Shown: positions 16,729 to 25,340 of the stretch, piece after piece
How the letters are laid out: each line of letters opens with the position of its first letter
Numbering within the stretch: position 1 is the first letter of the stretch
Assembly (NCBI RefSeq): GCF_015163075.1
Contig: NZ_JADDXU010000009.1
Span: forward strand, 248,001 to 312,000
Direction of reading: 5' to 3'
DNA length: 64,000 nucleotides
Source of the DNA: Streptomyces justiciae
Lineage (GTDB): Bacteria > Actinomycetota > Actinomycetes > Streptomycetales > Streptomycetaceae
Program-made: the position numbers and the translations under genes
The notes under the pieces: model-generated
Databases searched by the model: none
What the model was told of the DNA's origin: nothing
Seen by the model: only the letters and a program-made list of their open reading frames with translations

Positions 16729-17718
16729 TCAGATGAGGCCGAGCGCGCGAACCGCCTCGCGCTCCTCCGCCAGCTCGGCGACGGAGGCGTCGATGCGGGC
16801 GCGGGAGAACTCGTTGATGTCCAGGCCCTGGACGATCTCGTACTGCCCGTCCTTGGCGGTGACCGGGAAGGAGGAGATCAGGCCCTCCGGGACGCCGTAG
16901 GAGCCGTCCGACGGGATACCCATGGAGGTCCAGTCACCCTCGGCCGTGCCGTTGACCCACGTGTACACGTGGTCGATGGCGGCGTTGGCGGCGGAGGCCG
17001 CGGAGGACGCGCCACGCGCCTCGATGATCGCGGCGCCGCGCTTGGCGACGGTCGGGATGAAGTCCTCGGCCAGCCACTTCTCGTCGTTCACGACCTCGGC
17101 GGCGTTCTTGCCGCCGACCGTGGCGTGGAAGATGTCGGGGTACTGGGTGGCGGAGTGGTTGCCCCAGATGGTCAGGCGCTTGATGTCGGCGACCGTGGAG
17201 CCCGTCTTCTTCGCGAGCTGGGTCAGCGCGCGGTTGTGGTCGAGGCGGGTCATCGCGGTGAAGCGCTCGGCCGGTACGTCCGGGGCGGCGGCCTGGGCGA
17301 TCAGGGCGTTGGTGTTGGCCGGGTTGCCGACGACGAGGACCTTGATGTCGTCCGCGGCGTTGTCGTTGATGGCCTTGCCCTGCGGCTTGAAGATGCCGCC
17401 GTTGGCCTCCAGGAGGTCACCGCGCTCCATGCCCTTGGTGCGCGGGCGGGCGCCGACGAGGAGGGCGACGTTGGTGCCGTCGAAGGCGACGTTCGGGTCG
17501 TCCGTGATGTCGATGCCCTGAAGGAGCGGGAAGGCGCAGTCGTCCAGCTCCATGGCGGTGCCCTCGGCGGCCTTGAGCGCCGGGGTGATCTCCAGGAGGC
17601 GGAGCTTGACCGGCACGTCCGCGCCGAGCAGCTGGCCGGAGGCGATGCGGAAGAGCAGGGCGTAACCGATCTGGCCGGCCGCGCCGGTGACGGTGACGTT
17701 CACGGGAGTGCGGGTCAT
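16729..17718 (-). CDS. mdh: malate dehydrogenase
   Basis: A 329-residue NAD-dependent malate dehydrogenase of the cytosolic/actinobacterial type; interconverts malate and oxaloacetate in the TCA cycle. The Rossmann motif is VTGAAGQIGYALLF; substrate-binding arginines lie in GARPRTKGMERGDLL; other signatures are VVGNPANTNALIA and TRLDHNRALTQLA; the active-site His is in IWGNHSATQYPD. ATG at 17718; longer in-frame extensions lack a plausible ribosome site. An inverted repeat lies 70-90 bases upstream. Confidence 0.97.
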   Translation of the reverse strand: MTRTPVNVTVTGAAGQIGYALLFRIASGQLLGADVPVKLRLLEITPALKAAEGTAMELDDCAFPLLQGIDITDDPNVAFDGTNVALLVGARPRTKGMERGDLLEANGGIFKPQGKAINDNAADDIKVLVVGNPANTNALIAQAAAPDVPAERFTAMTRLDHNRALTQLAKKTGSTVADIKRLTIWGNHSATQYPDIFHATVGGKNAAEVVNDEKWLAEDFIPTVAKRGAAIIEARGASSAASAANAAIDHVYTWVNGTAEGDWTSMGIPSDGSYGVPEGLISSFPVTAKDGQYEIVQGLDINEFSRARIDASVAELAEEREAVRALGLI

Positions 17719-18071
17719 GGCGTTCTCCGTATGACAGCTGTCGGTGGGGCGTCCCTGCCCCCGGGGTGCGGGACGTACAAATGATCGATCTCTTGGCATC
17801 GAGAGATCCACCGGTCAGGCTATCGCGCATCCGGGATGCCGGACGTCCGGGTCCCTGTGGCCCAGCCCACAAAGCCGTGCGGCCGGCTCGAAAACCACCC
17901 TGAACACACCCCGCGCAAAAGGAGCGACGGCCGCCCGTCCGGGAGAGGTGGAACGAGGCGGCCGCCGTATGGGGGTACCGACTTGGCCGGACTCCCGTGG
18001 GGGTACGTTTCGCGTGCCCACGATTCGCCCGGCCATGCCTGCGGCCCCGAAATTCATTCCGAGCGGCGCGC
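17719..18071. other. intergenic region between mdh and the HTH-DUF2690 gene
   Basis: No gene seen. Besides the inverted repeat at 17787-17808 it contains a direct repeat of TGGGGGTAC at 17970 and 17998. Otherwise unremarkable. Confidence 0.5.
17787..17808. promoter_or_regulatory. inverted repeat upstream of mdh
   Basis: Seven-base perfect arms GATCTCT and AGAGATC around an eight-base centre (TGGCATCG), 69 bases from the mdh start. MarR-family regulators such as S. coelicolor TamR are reported to control TCA-cycle genes through palindromes of this size; assignment here is inference. Confidence 0.5.
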
Positions 18072-19286
18072 CTAGGGGGTGCACCCCTTCGTCCCGGCCG
18101 CCAGCGTCGCGCAGGCCTTCGCCTCGCCCGCGTCCTTCACCGCCACCATCGGGGTGTACGCGATCGTGTCCCCGGCCGTGGTGATCGAGCCGGTCTGCTG
18201 CTTGCCCTTGCCCGCGGTCACGGCGACCTTGTCACCCTGCGCGGCCCCGGTGATACGGCCCCACGCGGTACCGCACGTCTTGCTGTAGCGCACCTCCACG
18301 ACGGTGGTGCCGACGGTGGCGGTCTTGGCGGTGGTCACCAGGTCGCCGCTGCACCCCATGCTCTCCGCGTCCTTGCCCGTGCAGGAGTCACCGCTGCACT
18401 TGACCCCGGCGGGGAGGTTCGCGGGCGTGGACGCGGTCGGGCTCGGCGTGGCCTTGCCGCCCTCGTTCTTCTTGTCGCCGCCGCCGTCGGTGAGGAAGTA
18501 CGCAGCGGCGATGACGACGAGCACGCCGACGACACCCGCGAGGAACATCGTCAGCCGCCGCTTGCCCTGGGGCGCGCCCGGAGCGGGCCGGCCGGGACCG
18601 GGCGTGCCGGAGCCGGACGCGCCGGCCGGACGCGGGCTCTGCGCGGGTTCGCCGTACGGCGTCTGCGCGGTCGGCGACCAGGCCGGACCGTCGGGAGCGC
18701 GTCCGCCCGCCGACGAGGGCCCGGAGTATCCGGCGACTCCCCACGAGTTGACGCCGCTCTCCCGGCTCCCCTGCGCCGACTCACCGCGCGAGCCCTGCGC
18801 TCCCGGGGAGTCCCGCACCTCCGGCGAGGCCGGCTGCGGCGGCACCGTCGGTGCCACGCCCGCGGGCCCGGCCACCCCCGGCGTCGCCGTGGCACTGCCG
18901 CTCCTGCGGGCCGTCTTGCCGCCCTTGGCACCCGCGGGCGGCGCCCCGAACTCCCCGAGCGCGGCGCGCGCCTGGGAGATCCGGATGGCCTCCATGGTCA
19001 TGTCGTGGCGCATCTCCGAGCGGCTCCAGGCGCGCTCGGCGAGCTCCCACATCGTGGTCAGATGGATGGGATTGGTGCCGGTGACCTCGGCGAGCGCCAC
19101 GATCGCGCCCTTGGGCGCGAGCAGTCTGCCGTTGAGATAACGCTCCCAGGACGTCTTGCTGTAGCCCGTGCGGTCGGCCACCGCCGCGATGCTCAGTCCG
19201 CTGCGGTCCACGAGCCGCCGCAACTGGCTGGCGAACTCCCTGACCTGCGGATCCAGTTCATCCGGCAAGGCCCTCCAACGAGGCAT
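18072..19286 (-). CDS. membrane-anchored HTH protein with DUF2690 ectodomain
   Basis: A 404-residue protein. An N-terminal XRE-like HTH (LVDRSGLSIAAVADRTGYSK then TSWERYLNGRLLAPKGAIV, about 25-75) is followed by a long Pro/Gly/Ser linker, one membrane segment (RRLTMFLAGVVGVLVVIAAA, about 248-268) and a DUF2690 domain (KCSGDSCTGKDAESMGCSGD ... EVRYSKTCGTAWGRITGA), with four Cys likely paired. Topology: HTH inside, DUF2690 outside, so a one-component transmembrane regulator is inferred. Three paralogues with different ectodomains lie in this window (19628, 29467, 30306). Confidence 0.8.
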   Translation of the reverse strand: MPRWRALPDELDPQVREFASQLRRLVDRSGLSIAAVADRTGYSKTSWERYLNGRLLAPKGAIVALAEVTGTNPIHLTTMWELAERAWSRSEMRHDMTMEAIRISQARAALGEFGAPPAGAKGGKTARRSGSATATPGVAGPAGVAPTVPPQPASPEVRDSPGAQGSRGESAQGSRESGVNSWGVAGYSGPSSAGGRAPDGPAWSPTAQTPYGEPAQSPRPAGASGSGTPGPGRPAPGAPQGKRRLTMFLAGVVGVLVVIAAAYFLTDGGGDKKNEGGKATPSPTASTPANLPAGVKCSGDSCTGKDAESMGCSGDLVTTAKTATVGTTVVEVRYSKTCGTAWGRITGAAQGDKVAVTAGKGKQQTGSITTAGDTIAYTPMVAVKDAGEAKACATLAAGTKGCTP

Positions 19287-19627
19287 TGCTTCCCCCCTCT
19301 TTCCCCCCGGTCGTGCTGGCTCTTGCTGCGTTTCCCCGTGCGTGGTGCCCTCTGCCGAGTCCCCGTCTGGCTACCCACAGGGATGCGCCCGACAAGGATC
19401 TCAGTTCCCGGGGTGGGGGCGCACGGGTGCATCGGGGCCGGGGGCATGCACCGTTGCACGCCGACCCGGCCGGGGTCCAGTCCTTCAGCCACGGGACGTC
19501 CCGGACCGTCCCGATCGGTCACGCTAACCCCCTCATTGAACGGCTTCGTTGCACATCCGCGAACTTGTCAATACATCGACACATGGGGTGCACATCGCCC
19601 GTAACGCGCGCCACTCCGGTACGAAGC
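19287..19627. other. intergenic region between two HTH-membrane genes
   Basis: No gene seen. Holds the promoter of the upstream-lying DUF2690 gene. One imperfect structure stands out: GGTGCAT at 19426 and ATGCACC at 19446, a seven-base inverted repeat with a 13-base loop. Nothing else supportable. Confidence 0.4.
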
Positions 19628-20095
19628 TCACCCAAGCACCACGACACCGACGCCCGCGACGAGCACCAGGACGAGCAGCAGGAGTACGGCGGCCAGCAGC
19701 ATCCGGTTCGCGCCGCGCGGCCCCTTCGACGGCGCGGGCGGCGGCTCCTCCCACCAGGGCAGCGTGGGATCGTCCTCGTACTCCTCGGCGCCCGCGGGCT
19801 GTTCGGGGGCCGTCGCCTGGCGCGGCCAGGCCTGGACGGCGAGTTCCCAGCGGACGCCGACGCGCTCGGCCTCCGGGCCGCCGAGCCCGGCGATCCCGCA
19901 CAGGGCGGTGACGGCCTGCCGGGGCGGCGGCTGGACGGCGTTGAGATAGCGGTGCCAGGAGGACTTGCTGTACGCGGTGCGCGCGCCGAGCGCGGCCAGG
20001 CTGAGGCCGGTCGCGTCCTTCAGCCGCCGCAGCTGCTCCACGAAGTGCCGCACCTCCGGCGGCAGATCCTCCGGCAGCGACTGCCAGGCGCCCAT
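19628..20095 (-). CDS. short membrane-anchored HTH protein (no ectodomain)
   Basis: A 155-residue paralogue of the preceding gene. The start is nearly colinear (MGAWQSLPEDLPPEVRHFVE), the HTH is LKDATGLSLAALGARTAYSK then SSWHRYLNAVQPPPRQAV, the linker is acidic (EEYEDDPTLPWWEE) and the C-terminal anchor is MLLAAVLLLLVLVLVAGVGV, ending two residues later. It lacks any extracytoplasmic domain, so it may be a partner or decoy for the longer members (inference). The last base pairs give no hint of a truncated DUF2690. Confidence 0.75.
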   Translation of the reverse strand: MGAWQSLPEDLPPEVRHFVEQLRRLKDATGLSLAALGARTAYSKSSWHRYLNAVQPPPRQAVTALCGIAGLGGPEAERVGVRWELAVQAWPRQATAPEQPAGAEEYEDDPTLPWWEEPPPAPSKGPRGANRMLLAAVLLLLVLVLVAGVGVVVLG

Positions 20096-20257
20096 CGCTC
20101 ACCTCCACGGTGTCGGACGACACCCGGCCGGTGATCGGTTCCGCTCACCGTCCCCGCCGTGACAGGGCCCGGACACCGTAGCGGAACGGTCACTTCCGCG
20201 GCACAGCGCGCTGACAGCCGTTGAACAGGACCTTCGCCGTGCACCAGGGTTGACGCA

Positions 20258-20301
20258 GACGGCGGCCCGTCCTTCCTCGGGGGAGAGGACGGGCCGCCGT
20301 C
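20258..20301. terminator. strong hairpin terminator after folD-DUF3017
   Basis: Perfect 16-base arms GACGGCGGCCCGTCCT and AGGACGGGCCGCCGTC with a 12-base loop, 16 bases past the DUF3017 stop. No T run. Confidence 0.8.
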
Positions 20302-20316
20302 GTGACGCCGGTCGGA

Positions 20317-20784
20317 TCAGCTGCTGACCGTGAAGTGCAGTGTGTCCTTCAGGAACGGGATGACCAGCCACGGGTTCGGCTGGGCCATCATCGCCAGCAG
20401 GGCGATCGCGGCGCCCAGCACGCCGTACGTGACGATGTCGGTGAACCGGGAGCGGACCGCGAGCATGCCGACGTCCGGCAGCAGCCAGCGCAGCACGCCA
20501 CCGGCCAGCAGCCCGGCGCCGACGAGCAGCGAACCGATACGGAACTGGTCGGACGCGATCACCAGCAGGCCGACCGCGACCGTGGCCAGCACGGCGAGGA
20601 TCGGCCACTGCCGGGCGGGCGCCGGGGCGTCACCCGGCGCGGCCCGGCCGCCGCCCTCGGGGCGGGCGGTGTCCTTGGTGAACAGCGGGAAGCGGCGGGT
20701 CGTACGGCGCGGCCTGCCCTCGGCGTCGGGCGCGCTGATCGGGTCCCGGACCTCGATGTCGTTCTCCTCGCGGTCAGTCGACAC
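20317..20784 (-). CDS. DUF3017 membrane protein
   Basis: A 155-residue protein with a charged, Arg-rich N-terminus (residues 1-55) and three predicted membrane helices (PILAVLATVAVGLLVIA, GSLLVGAGLLAGGVLRWLL, IVTYGVLGAAIALLAMMA). It matches the DUF3017 family found directly after folD in actinomycetes. It overlaps the end of folD by 11 bases, so the two are co-transcribed and probably coupled. Role unknown; the constant linkage to folD is its only functional hint. Confidence 0.85.
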   Translation of the reverse strand: MSTDREENDIEVRDPISAPDAEGRPRRTTRRFPLFTKDTARPEGGGRAAPGDAPAPARQWPILAVLATVAVGLLVIASDQFRIGSLLVGAGLLAGGVLRWLLPDVGMLAVRSRFTDIVTYGVLGAAIALLAMMAQPNPWLVIPFLKDTLHFTVSS

Positions 20785-21628
20785 TGCGCTCCGCCGCCTC
20801 GACCACGTTGACCAGCAGCTGGGCCCGGGTCATCGGGCCGACGCCGCCGGGGTTCGGGGAGATCCAGCCGGCCACCTCGGCGACACCGGGGTGGACGTCG
20901 CCCACGATCTTGCCGTCGGCGCTGCGCGAGACACCGACGTCGAGGACGGCGGCGCCCGGCTTCACGTCCTCCGGGCGGATCAGGTGGGCGGAACCGGCCG
21001 CGGCGACGATGATGTCCGCGCGCTTGAGGTGCGAGGACAGGTCACGGGTGCCGGTGTGGCACTGGGTCACGGTGGCGTTCTCGCTGCGGCGGGTGAGCAG
21101 CAGCGGCATGGGGCGGCCGATGGTGACACCGCGGCCGACGACCACGACCTCGGCGCCCTTGATCTCCACGCCGTACCGGCGGAGCAGGGTGAGGACGCCG
21201 TTGGGGGTGCAGGGCAGCGGGGCCGGCTCGTTCAGGACCAGGCGGCCGAGGTTCATCGGGTGCAGACCGTCGGCGTCCTTGGCCGGGTCCATCAGCTCCA
21301 GGATGCGGTTCTCGTCGATGCCCTTGGGAAGGGGCAGCTGGACGATGTACCCGGTGCAGGCGGGGTCCTCGTTCAGCTCCCGCACCACCGCCTCGATCTC
21401 CTCCTGCGTGGCCGTCTCCGGCAGTTCGCGCTGGATGGAGGCGATGCCGACCTGCGCGCAGTCGCGGTGCTTGCCGGCGACGTACTTCTGGCTGCCGGGG
21501 TCGGTCCCGACGAGGATCGTGCCGAGGCCGGGCGTGACGCCCTTCTCCTTCAGCGCCGCCACGCGGGCGGTCAGATCGGACTTGATCGCGGCTGCGGTGG
21601 CCTTGCCATCGAGAATCTGGGCGGTCAT
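20774..21628 (-). CDS. folD: bifunctional methylenetetrahydrofolate dehydrogenase / methenyltetrahydrofolate cyclohydrolase
   Basis: A 284-residue FolD that interconverts 5,10-methylene-, methenyl- and 10-formyl-tetrahydrofolate, supplying formyl groups for purine synthesis (purN and purH lie 12 kb away). The catalytic Lys is in SQKYVAGKHRDC; the conserved segments are VQLPLPKGID, the NADP loop VVVGRGVTIGRPMPLLL, and PGGVGPMTRAQL near the C-terminus. ATG at 21628. Followed by the overlapping DUF3017 gene and a strong terminator. Confidence 0.97.
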   Translation of the reverse strand: MTAQILDGKATAAAIKSDLTARVAALKEKGVTPGLGTILVGTDPGSQKYVAGKHRDCAQVGIASIQRELPETATQEEIEAVVRELNEDPACTGYIVQLPLPKGIDENRILELMDPAKDADGLHPMNLGRLVLNEPAPLPCTPNGVLTLLRRYGVEIKGAEVVVVGRGVTIGRPMPLLLTRRSENATVTQCHTGTRDLSSHLKRADIIVAAAGSAHLIRPEDVKPGAAVLDVGVSRSADGKIVGDVHPGVAEVAGWISPNPGGVGPMTRAQLLVNVVEAAERSVD

Positions 21629-21887
21629 GCCCCCATCCTCGCGGATGACCGGCTCCCGGTTCCAATCCGGGTCCCCGGGGGATGTCCGCCCTATCCGACC
21701 ATGATCGGTTCTGTTGCACTTGCACAACACATGTGGAATGCGGCTGGACAACGAACCAGCCACTGAAGAACGATTGTCGGCACAGTGCCGCGGGCTGTAC
21801 CGGGGGGACGAACCGCATCTGTTGAACCTTCCTCCGAGCGTGCCGCTCGTCGTCCCCGCACATTCGGCAAACGGAGGAAACACCGCC

Positions 21888-22559
21888 ATGAGTTTCGGCG
21901 ATCCGAACAACCCCTACGGGCCCCCGCCCCAGCAGCCGCCGGCCGCTCCCGGTTACGGCTACCCCCAGCAGGCCCCGCAGCAGCCCGGCATCCCGCCGCA
22001 GCAGGGCTACGCCGCTCCCCAGCAGCCCTACGGCTACCCGCAGCAGCCCGCGTACCCCGGCTACCCGGGCGCCAACATGGTCCCGCAGTCGATGCCGGGC
22101 CTGCTGGTGACGGCCCGCGTCTTCCTCTACATCATCTCCGCGGTGCAGATCGTCCTCGGTCTGATCTACCTGTACGTCGCCGCGTTCGTGAACGACGTCT
22201 CGGACTCCGCGGACTCCCTGAGCTCGTCCTCCGACGACCCGTTCAGCGACATCAGCGACTTCGGCGACGCGGCGGCCGGCCTCATCGCCGGCATCGCGAT
22301 CTTCGTGCTCGCGCTGGCGGCGCTGTCCATCACGCTCGGCGTCAAGTTCGGCCGCGGCGGCCAGGGCGTCCGCATCACCACGGTCATCTACGGCGCGCTC
22401 GGCACCATCGTCGGCCTGCTCCTGCTCTTCATCGGCCTCGACTCGGGCATGGCCTCCGCGGTCATCTTCCCGCTGCTGTGGGTGGTGTTCGGCGCGATCA
22501 TCACGGCGGCACCGGTGGTCCCGAGCGGCACGGCGTGGTTCGCGCGCCCGCGTTACTGA
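21888..22559 (+). CDS. small membrane protein with Pro/Gln/Tyr-rich N-terminus
   Basis: A 223-residue protein. ATG at 21888 with an ACGGAGGAAACACC ribosome site. Residues 1-65 are repetitive (PQQ, YGYPQQ, YPGYPG), typical of cytoplasmic disordered tails. Four membrane helices follow (LLVTARVFLYIISAVQIVLG, AGLIAGIAIFVLALAALSIT, TTVIYGALGTIVGLLLLFIG, AVIFPLLWVVFGAIITAAPV), with a Ser/Asp-rich outer loop (about 103-123). Function unknown; similar proteins are frequent in actinomycetes. Ends before a perfect hairpin. Confidence 0.82.
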   Translation: MSFGDPNNPYGPPPQQPPAAPGYGYPQQAPQQPGIPPQQGYAAPQQPYGYPQQPAYPGYPGANMVPQSMPGLLVTARVFLYIISAVQIVLGLIYLYVAAFVNDVSDSADSLSSSSDDPFSDISDFGDAAAGLIAGIAIFVLALAALSITLGVKFGRGGQGVRITTVIYGALGTIVGLLLLFIGLDSGMASAVIFPLLWVVFGAIITAAPVVPSGTAWFARPRY

Positions 22560-22583
22560 ACAGCTCGCACACCATCCTGCCCA

Positions 22584-22621
22584 AGGGCCGTGTCCACCCG
22601 TACGAGGGGGGACACGGCCCT
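22584..22621. terminator. hairpin terminator after the small membrane protein
   Basis: Perfect 12-base arms AGGGCCGTGTCC and GGACACGGCCCT with a 14-base loop, 24 bases past the stop at 22559. It could also end the opposing gene that stops at 22667. Confidence 0.8.
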
Positions 22622-22666
22622 GGTGCGTCGCCCTGGTGTGGGCCGGGTGGCCGCCGGGACGGTGCG

Positions 22667-23029
22667 TCAGGAGCAGTCGATCCACTGGACGGCGGCGATC
22701 TTGTCCGGGTAGCTGCTCGGGACGACGGGGATGCGGTACCTCGCGGGGATCACCGCATAGTCGCCGCTGTAACTGCCCTCGTAGATCCGGACGGCACACG
22801 TGCTGTTGTTGATGATCGACCCGACGTCGTCGATCACATAGCCCGGCGGCAGGGACGTAAAGATCTCGACGGGCTCCCCGGCGAAACCTCGCTGAGGGTA
22901 GACGCACAGCGCGCCGGCTGAGCAGTCCTCGTTCCAGGCCGCATGGGCCGGTGCCCCACCGGCTGCGGCACAGGCCAGCAGCGCGCCGGCGAACAGGGTG
23001 GCTGTCCTGGCGCGAACTCGCGTGAGCAT
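22667..23029 (-). CDS. secreted I36 / beta-gamma-crystallin-like small protein, copy 1
   Basis: A 120-residue exported protein. ATG at 23029 gives a clean signal peptide (RVRARTATLFAGALLACAAA ... APAHA-AWNED); the longer frame to 23170 would extend over the palindrome and is rejected. The mature chain (CSAGALCVYPQRGFAGEPVEIF, SIINNSTCAVRIYEGSYSGD, ending AAVQWIDCS) has the Cys pattern and Greek-key-like strands of peptidase inhibitor family I36 (the Streptomyces metalloproteinase inhibitor fold). Inhibitor activity is not shown. Divergent from, and paralogous to, the gene at 23185. Confidence 0.78.
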   Translation of the reverse strand: MLTRVRARTATLFAGALLACAAAGGAPAHAAWNEDCSAGALCVYPQRGFAGEPVEIFTSLPPGYVIDDVGSIINNSTCAVRIYEGSYSGDYAVIPARYRIPVVPSSYPDKIAAVQWIDCS

Positions 23030-23084
23030 GGGTGGCTCCCTCCATCGGGCTGATCCACACACCGTGCCCACGCGGAACCACCCT

Positions 23085-23110
23085 GGGTACCTGAAACTTT
23101 TCAGGTACCC
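23085..23110. promoter_or_regulatory. 26-base palindrome in the divergent promoter of the two I36-like genes
   Basis: Perfect 12-base arms GGGTACCTGAAA and TTTCAGGTACCC around CT, 56 bases from the left gene start and 75 bases from the right gene start. A single dimeric regulator could control both secreted paralogues. A degraded version occurs at 32732-32747. Confidence 0.75.
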
Positions 23111-23184
23111 CTCCCCCACCTTCACCACCAGGGTGATGCGTGAGCCGCCGGTGAAGGCGGTCGCACGCAACGGGAGGACCTCAC

Positions 23185-23568
23185 ATGATCAGGACCAGGA
23201 TCGCCGCCGCCATCGGTGCCGCCGCTCTCGCGGGTCTGGGTGTCGCCGCCACGGCCACGCCGGCGAGCGCCGCGTACAGCGACTGCAGCTCCGGCGCGTT
23301 GTGCGCCTACCTCTCCGACAACGGGGTGGGGGACCCCGGTGAGGTGTTCGGGGACAACAGCAACCTGTTGCAGTACAACAAGTTCAACAACGCGGAGTCG
23401 GTCTACAACAACGGCAACTCCTGCGACGTCCGCATCTACGACCAGACGGGCTACACGGGCGACAGCTTCGTCCTCCACCGCGGCTACGTCATCAACAACC
23501 TGGACGCCTACGAGAACGGCGACTTCGCCGACGACCTCGCGTCCAACAAGTGGATCAACTGCAGCTGA
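23185..23568 (+). CDS. secreted I36 / beta-gamma-crystallin-like small protein, copy 2
   Basis: A 127-residue exported protein with a GGGAGGACC ribosome site. The signal peptide RTRIAAAIGAAALAGLGVAA ends at TPASA. The mature domain (CSSGALCAYLSDNGVGDPGE, ESVYNNGNSCDVRIYDQTGY, TGDSFVLHRGYVINNL, ending SNKWINCS) is a full-length match in layout to copy 1, with four Cys in equivalent places. The lipoprotein gene starts four bases after the stop, indicating an operon. Confidence 0.82.
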   Translation: MIRTRIAAAIGAAALAGLGVAATATPASAAYSDCSSGALCAYLSDNGVGDPGEVFGDNSNLLQYNKFNNAESVYNNGNSCDVRIYDQTGYTGDSFVLHRGYVINNLDAYENGDFADDLASNKWINCS

Positions 23569-23572
23569 CGCC

Positions 23573-24478
23573 ATGCGCGCACAGCTGTGGCTCACCGCCG
23601 CAGCGCTCCTCCTGGCCGGATGCTCCACGGCGTCCGGCCAGGAGGCCACGGCGGACGAACAGACCACTCCCCGGCCTCTGGACGGCGTACTCCACTTCAC
23701 GGCGGCCGAGTCCGCCGCGCTGCACCGCGCGGAGGAGGCGGAAGTACGGGCGTGCATGGCGGACCGGGGCTTCGGCTACACCGTAGTACCCGTCGGCGAC
23801 ATACGACGCGAGGCCGCGGAAAGCCCGTACGGCCTGCTCACCCCGAGTCGCGCCGCCCAGGACGGCTACGGACTGACCGTGACCCGACTGAGCAAAACAT
23901 CCACCGACCCGAACGCCCAGCGGCTCTCCGCGCTGTCCGAGGCCGACCGCCGCGCGTGGGAGGAGGCTCTCAAGGGATCACCTGACGGTCCGCGCGAGGA
24001 GATCGCGCTGCGGGACGGGCCGACGGTGTCGGTCCCGACCGATGCCTGTGCCACCGTCGGGCGCCGGGCCCTGTACGGCGCCGGCTGGGATCGGAGCCTC
24101 TACGCCGTCCAGAACCTGAGCAGTTCGATCGTGCGGGACACGCTCGACCACCCCCTCGTGAGAGCTGCGGAGAAGAAGTGGGCGGTATGCATGCGCGAGG
24201 AAGGGTTCCCGTACCAGGAACGCGAGGACCCCCTCAAGGCGGTGAAGAAGCAGCTCGATGCCGCCGAGTCCGCAACGGCGGCCGTACGGGCCGCCGGTCG
24301 GGAAGAGCTGAGGATCGCCGCGGTGGACGCCGAGTGCCAGGCCGAGGTGGATCTCGCGGCGCGGATCGCCCTCGCCCAGCCGACGGTGGAGAAGGCTCTC
24401 CCCGAAACCGGAGCGTCGGTGGTGAAGGACTTCCGAACGGCCCGCCAGGGCGCCCTCGCACGCACCAAGTCACGCTGA
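23573..24478 (+). CDS. lipoprotein of unknown function
   Basis: A 301-residue lipoprotein; lipobox LLLAGC with Cys at residue 17. The ATG at 23573 is four bases after the previous stop. The chain is charged and largely helical (AAESAALHRAEEAEVRACMA, LRIAAVDAECQAEVDLAARI) with isolated Cys that may pair (ACM, CATV, AVCM, ECQ). Similar secreted helical proteins occur in many Streptomyces without a known role. Its position after an I36-like gene suggests a shared envelope task. Confidence 0.72.
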   Translation: MRAQLWLTAAALLLAGCSTASGQEATADEQTTPRPLDGVLHFTAAESAALHRAEEAEVRACMADRGFGYTVVPVGDIRREAAESPYGLLTPSRAAQDGYGLTVTRLSKTSTDPNAQRLSALSEADRRAWEEALKGSPDGPREEIALRDGPTVSVPTDACATVGRRALYGAGWDRSLYAVQNLSSSIVRDTLDHPLVRAAEKKWAVCMREEGFPYQEREDPLKAVKKQLDAAESATAAVRAAGREELRIAAVDAECQAEVDLAARIALAQPTVEKALPETGASVVKDFRTARQGALARTKSR

Positions 24479-24599
24479 ACCCGCCACGGCACGCCGTATT
24501 CAGGACACCCTTCGCATCCCCCCGCTGAAATCGCTTACCCTCCCCCACGTTGGACTGGGGGAGGGTGGCCCTCATGGATTTGAGCGAGGGGACAGGTCC

Positions 24600-25340
24600 A
24601 TGTACAGCGTCATCATCGTGCCTCCGGCATGCGCTCTTCCGGACGGGCAGATCAGGATCGGCTCGGGGGAGCGGCTGACGTTCGGGAGGCAGGAAGCGCC
24701 CGACAGCCTCACCATCACACACGAGGGCGTGCCCCGGGTCGCCGGGGAGATCGCCGCGCAGGGCACCTTCTGGCTGCTGAGCAACCACAGCGAGAACCAG
24801 ACGTACGTCGTCGAGAACCCGGAAGGCGCCGGCGAGCACATCAAGGTCGCCCCCGGCAGGGTCGACGCACCGGTGCCTTTCGAGTTCTCCCGGGTCGTCC
24901 TGCCCGCCGCGGGCGACCTGCTCACGTTCGACGTCTGGGCCCCGCGCCACGTCGTCCGCAGCGTCGCCCGCCGGGGGCTGCCGGGAACTCTGACCGCACC
25001 GGCGTTCACCCTCGACCGCACCAAGCGGTACTTCGCGGTCCTGGCCGCCCTGTGCGAGCCCCGGCTGCGCGGCGAACCGCACGCCCCGCTGCCCGCCGTC
25101 GAGCAGCTGGTGGAGCGGCTGCGTCCGGCGTGGCCGACGGTCAGCCGGTCGGCCGTCTACTGGAACATCGACTACCTCGCCCTCAAGCTGCGGCTGCGGC
25201 CGGGCCCGGAGACGGCCGAACCGGGCCGGCGCGTCAACGGCAAGAAGGAGACCCTCGTCTCGCTCGCCCTGCGTTTCGACCTGGTCCATGAGGACGACCT
25301 GGTCGTGCTCGCCCCGGCCGGAAGCGAGCTGTGCCGGTGA
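24600..25340 (+). CDS. FHA-like protein encoded with a Ser/Thr kinase
   Basis: A 246-residue cytoplasmic protein. Residues about 15-110 have an FHA-like pattern (SGERLTFGRQE, a TITHEGVPRVAGEI region, LLSNHSENQTYVVEN, LLTFDVWAP), a fold that reads phosphothreonine. Residues about 135-240 look helical with a winged-helix flavour (LPAVEQLVERLRPAWPTVSR, AVYWNIDYLALKLRL). It overlaps the kinase gene by a GTGA, so it is most likely the kinase's phospho-dependent partner or substrate. The key FHA Arg and Ser/His are present but spaced loosely, so the domain call is moderate. Confidence 0.65.
   Translation: MYSVIIVPPACALPDGQIRIGSGERLTFGRQEAPDSLTITHEGVPRVAGEIAAQGTFWLLSNHSENQTYVVENPEGAGEHIKVAPGRVDAPVPFEFSRVVLPAAGDLLTFDVWAPRHVVRSVARRGLPGTLTAPAFTLDRTKRYFAVLAALCEPRLRGEPHAPLPAVEQLVERLRPAWPTVSRSAVYWNIDYLALKLRLRPGPETAEPGRRVNGKKETLVSLALRFDLVHEDDLVVLAPAGSELCR

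Noticed and set aside
17731..17742. TGTCGGTGGGGC upstream of mdh as a damage motif
   Set aside because: It points away from mdh and toward no gene, and lacks a TAnnnT eight bases further on.
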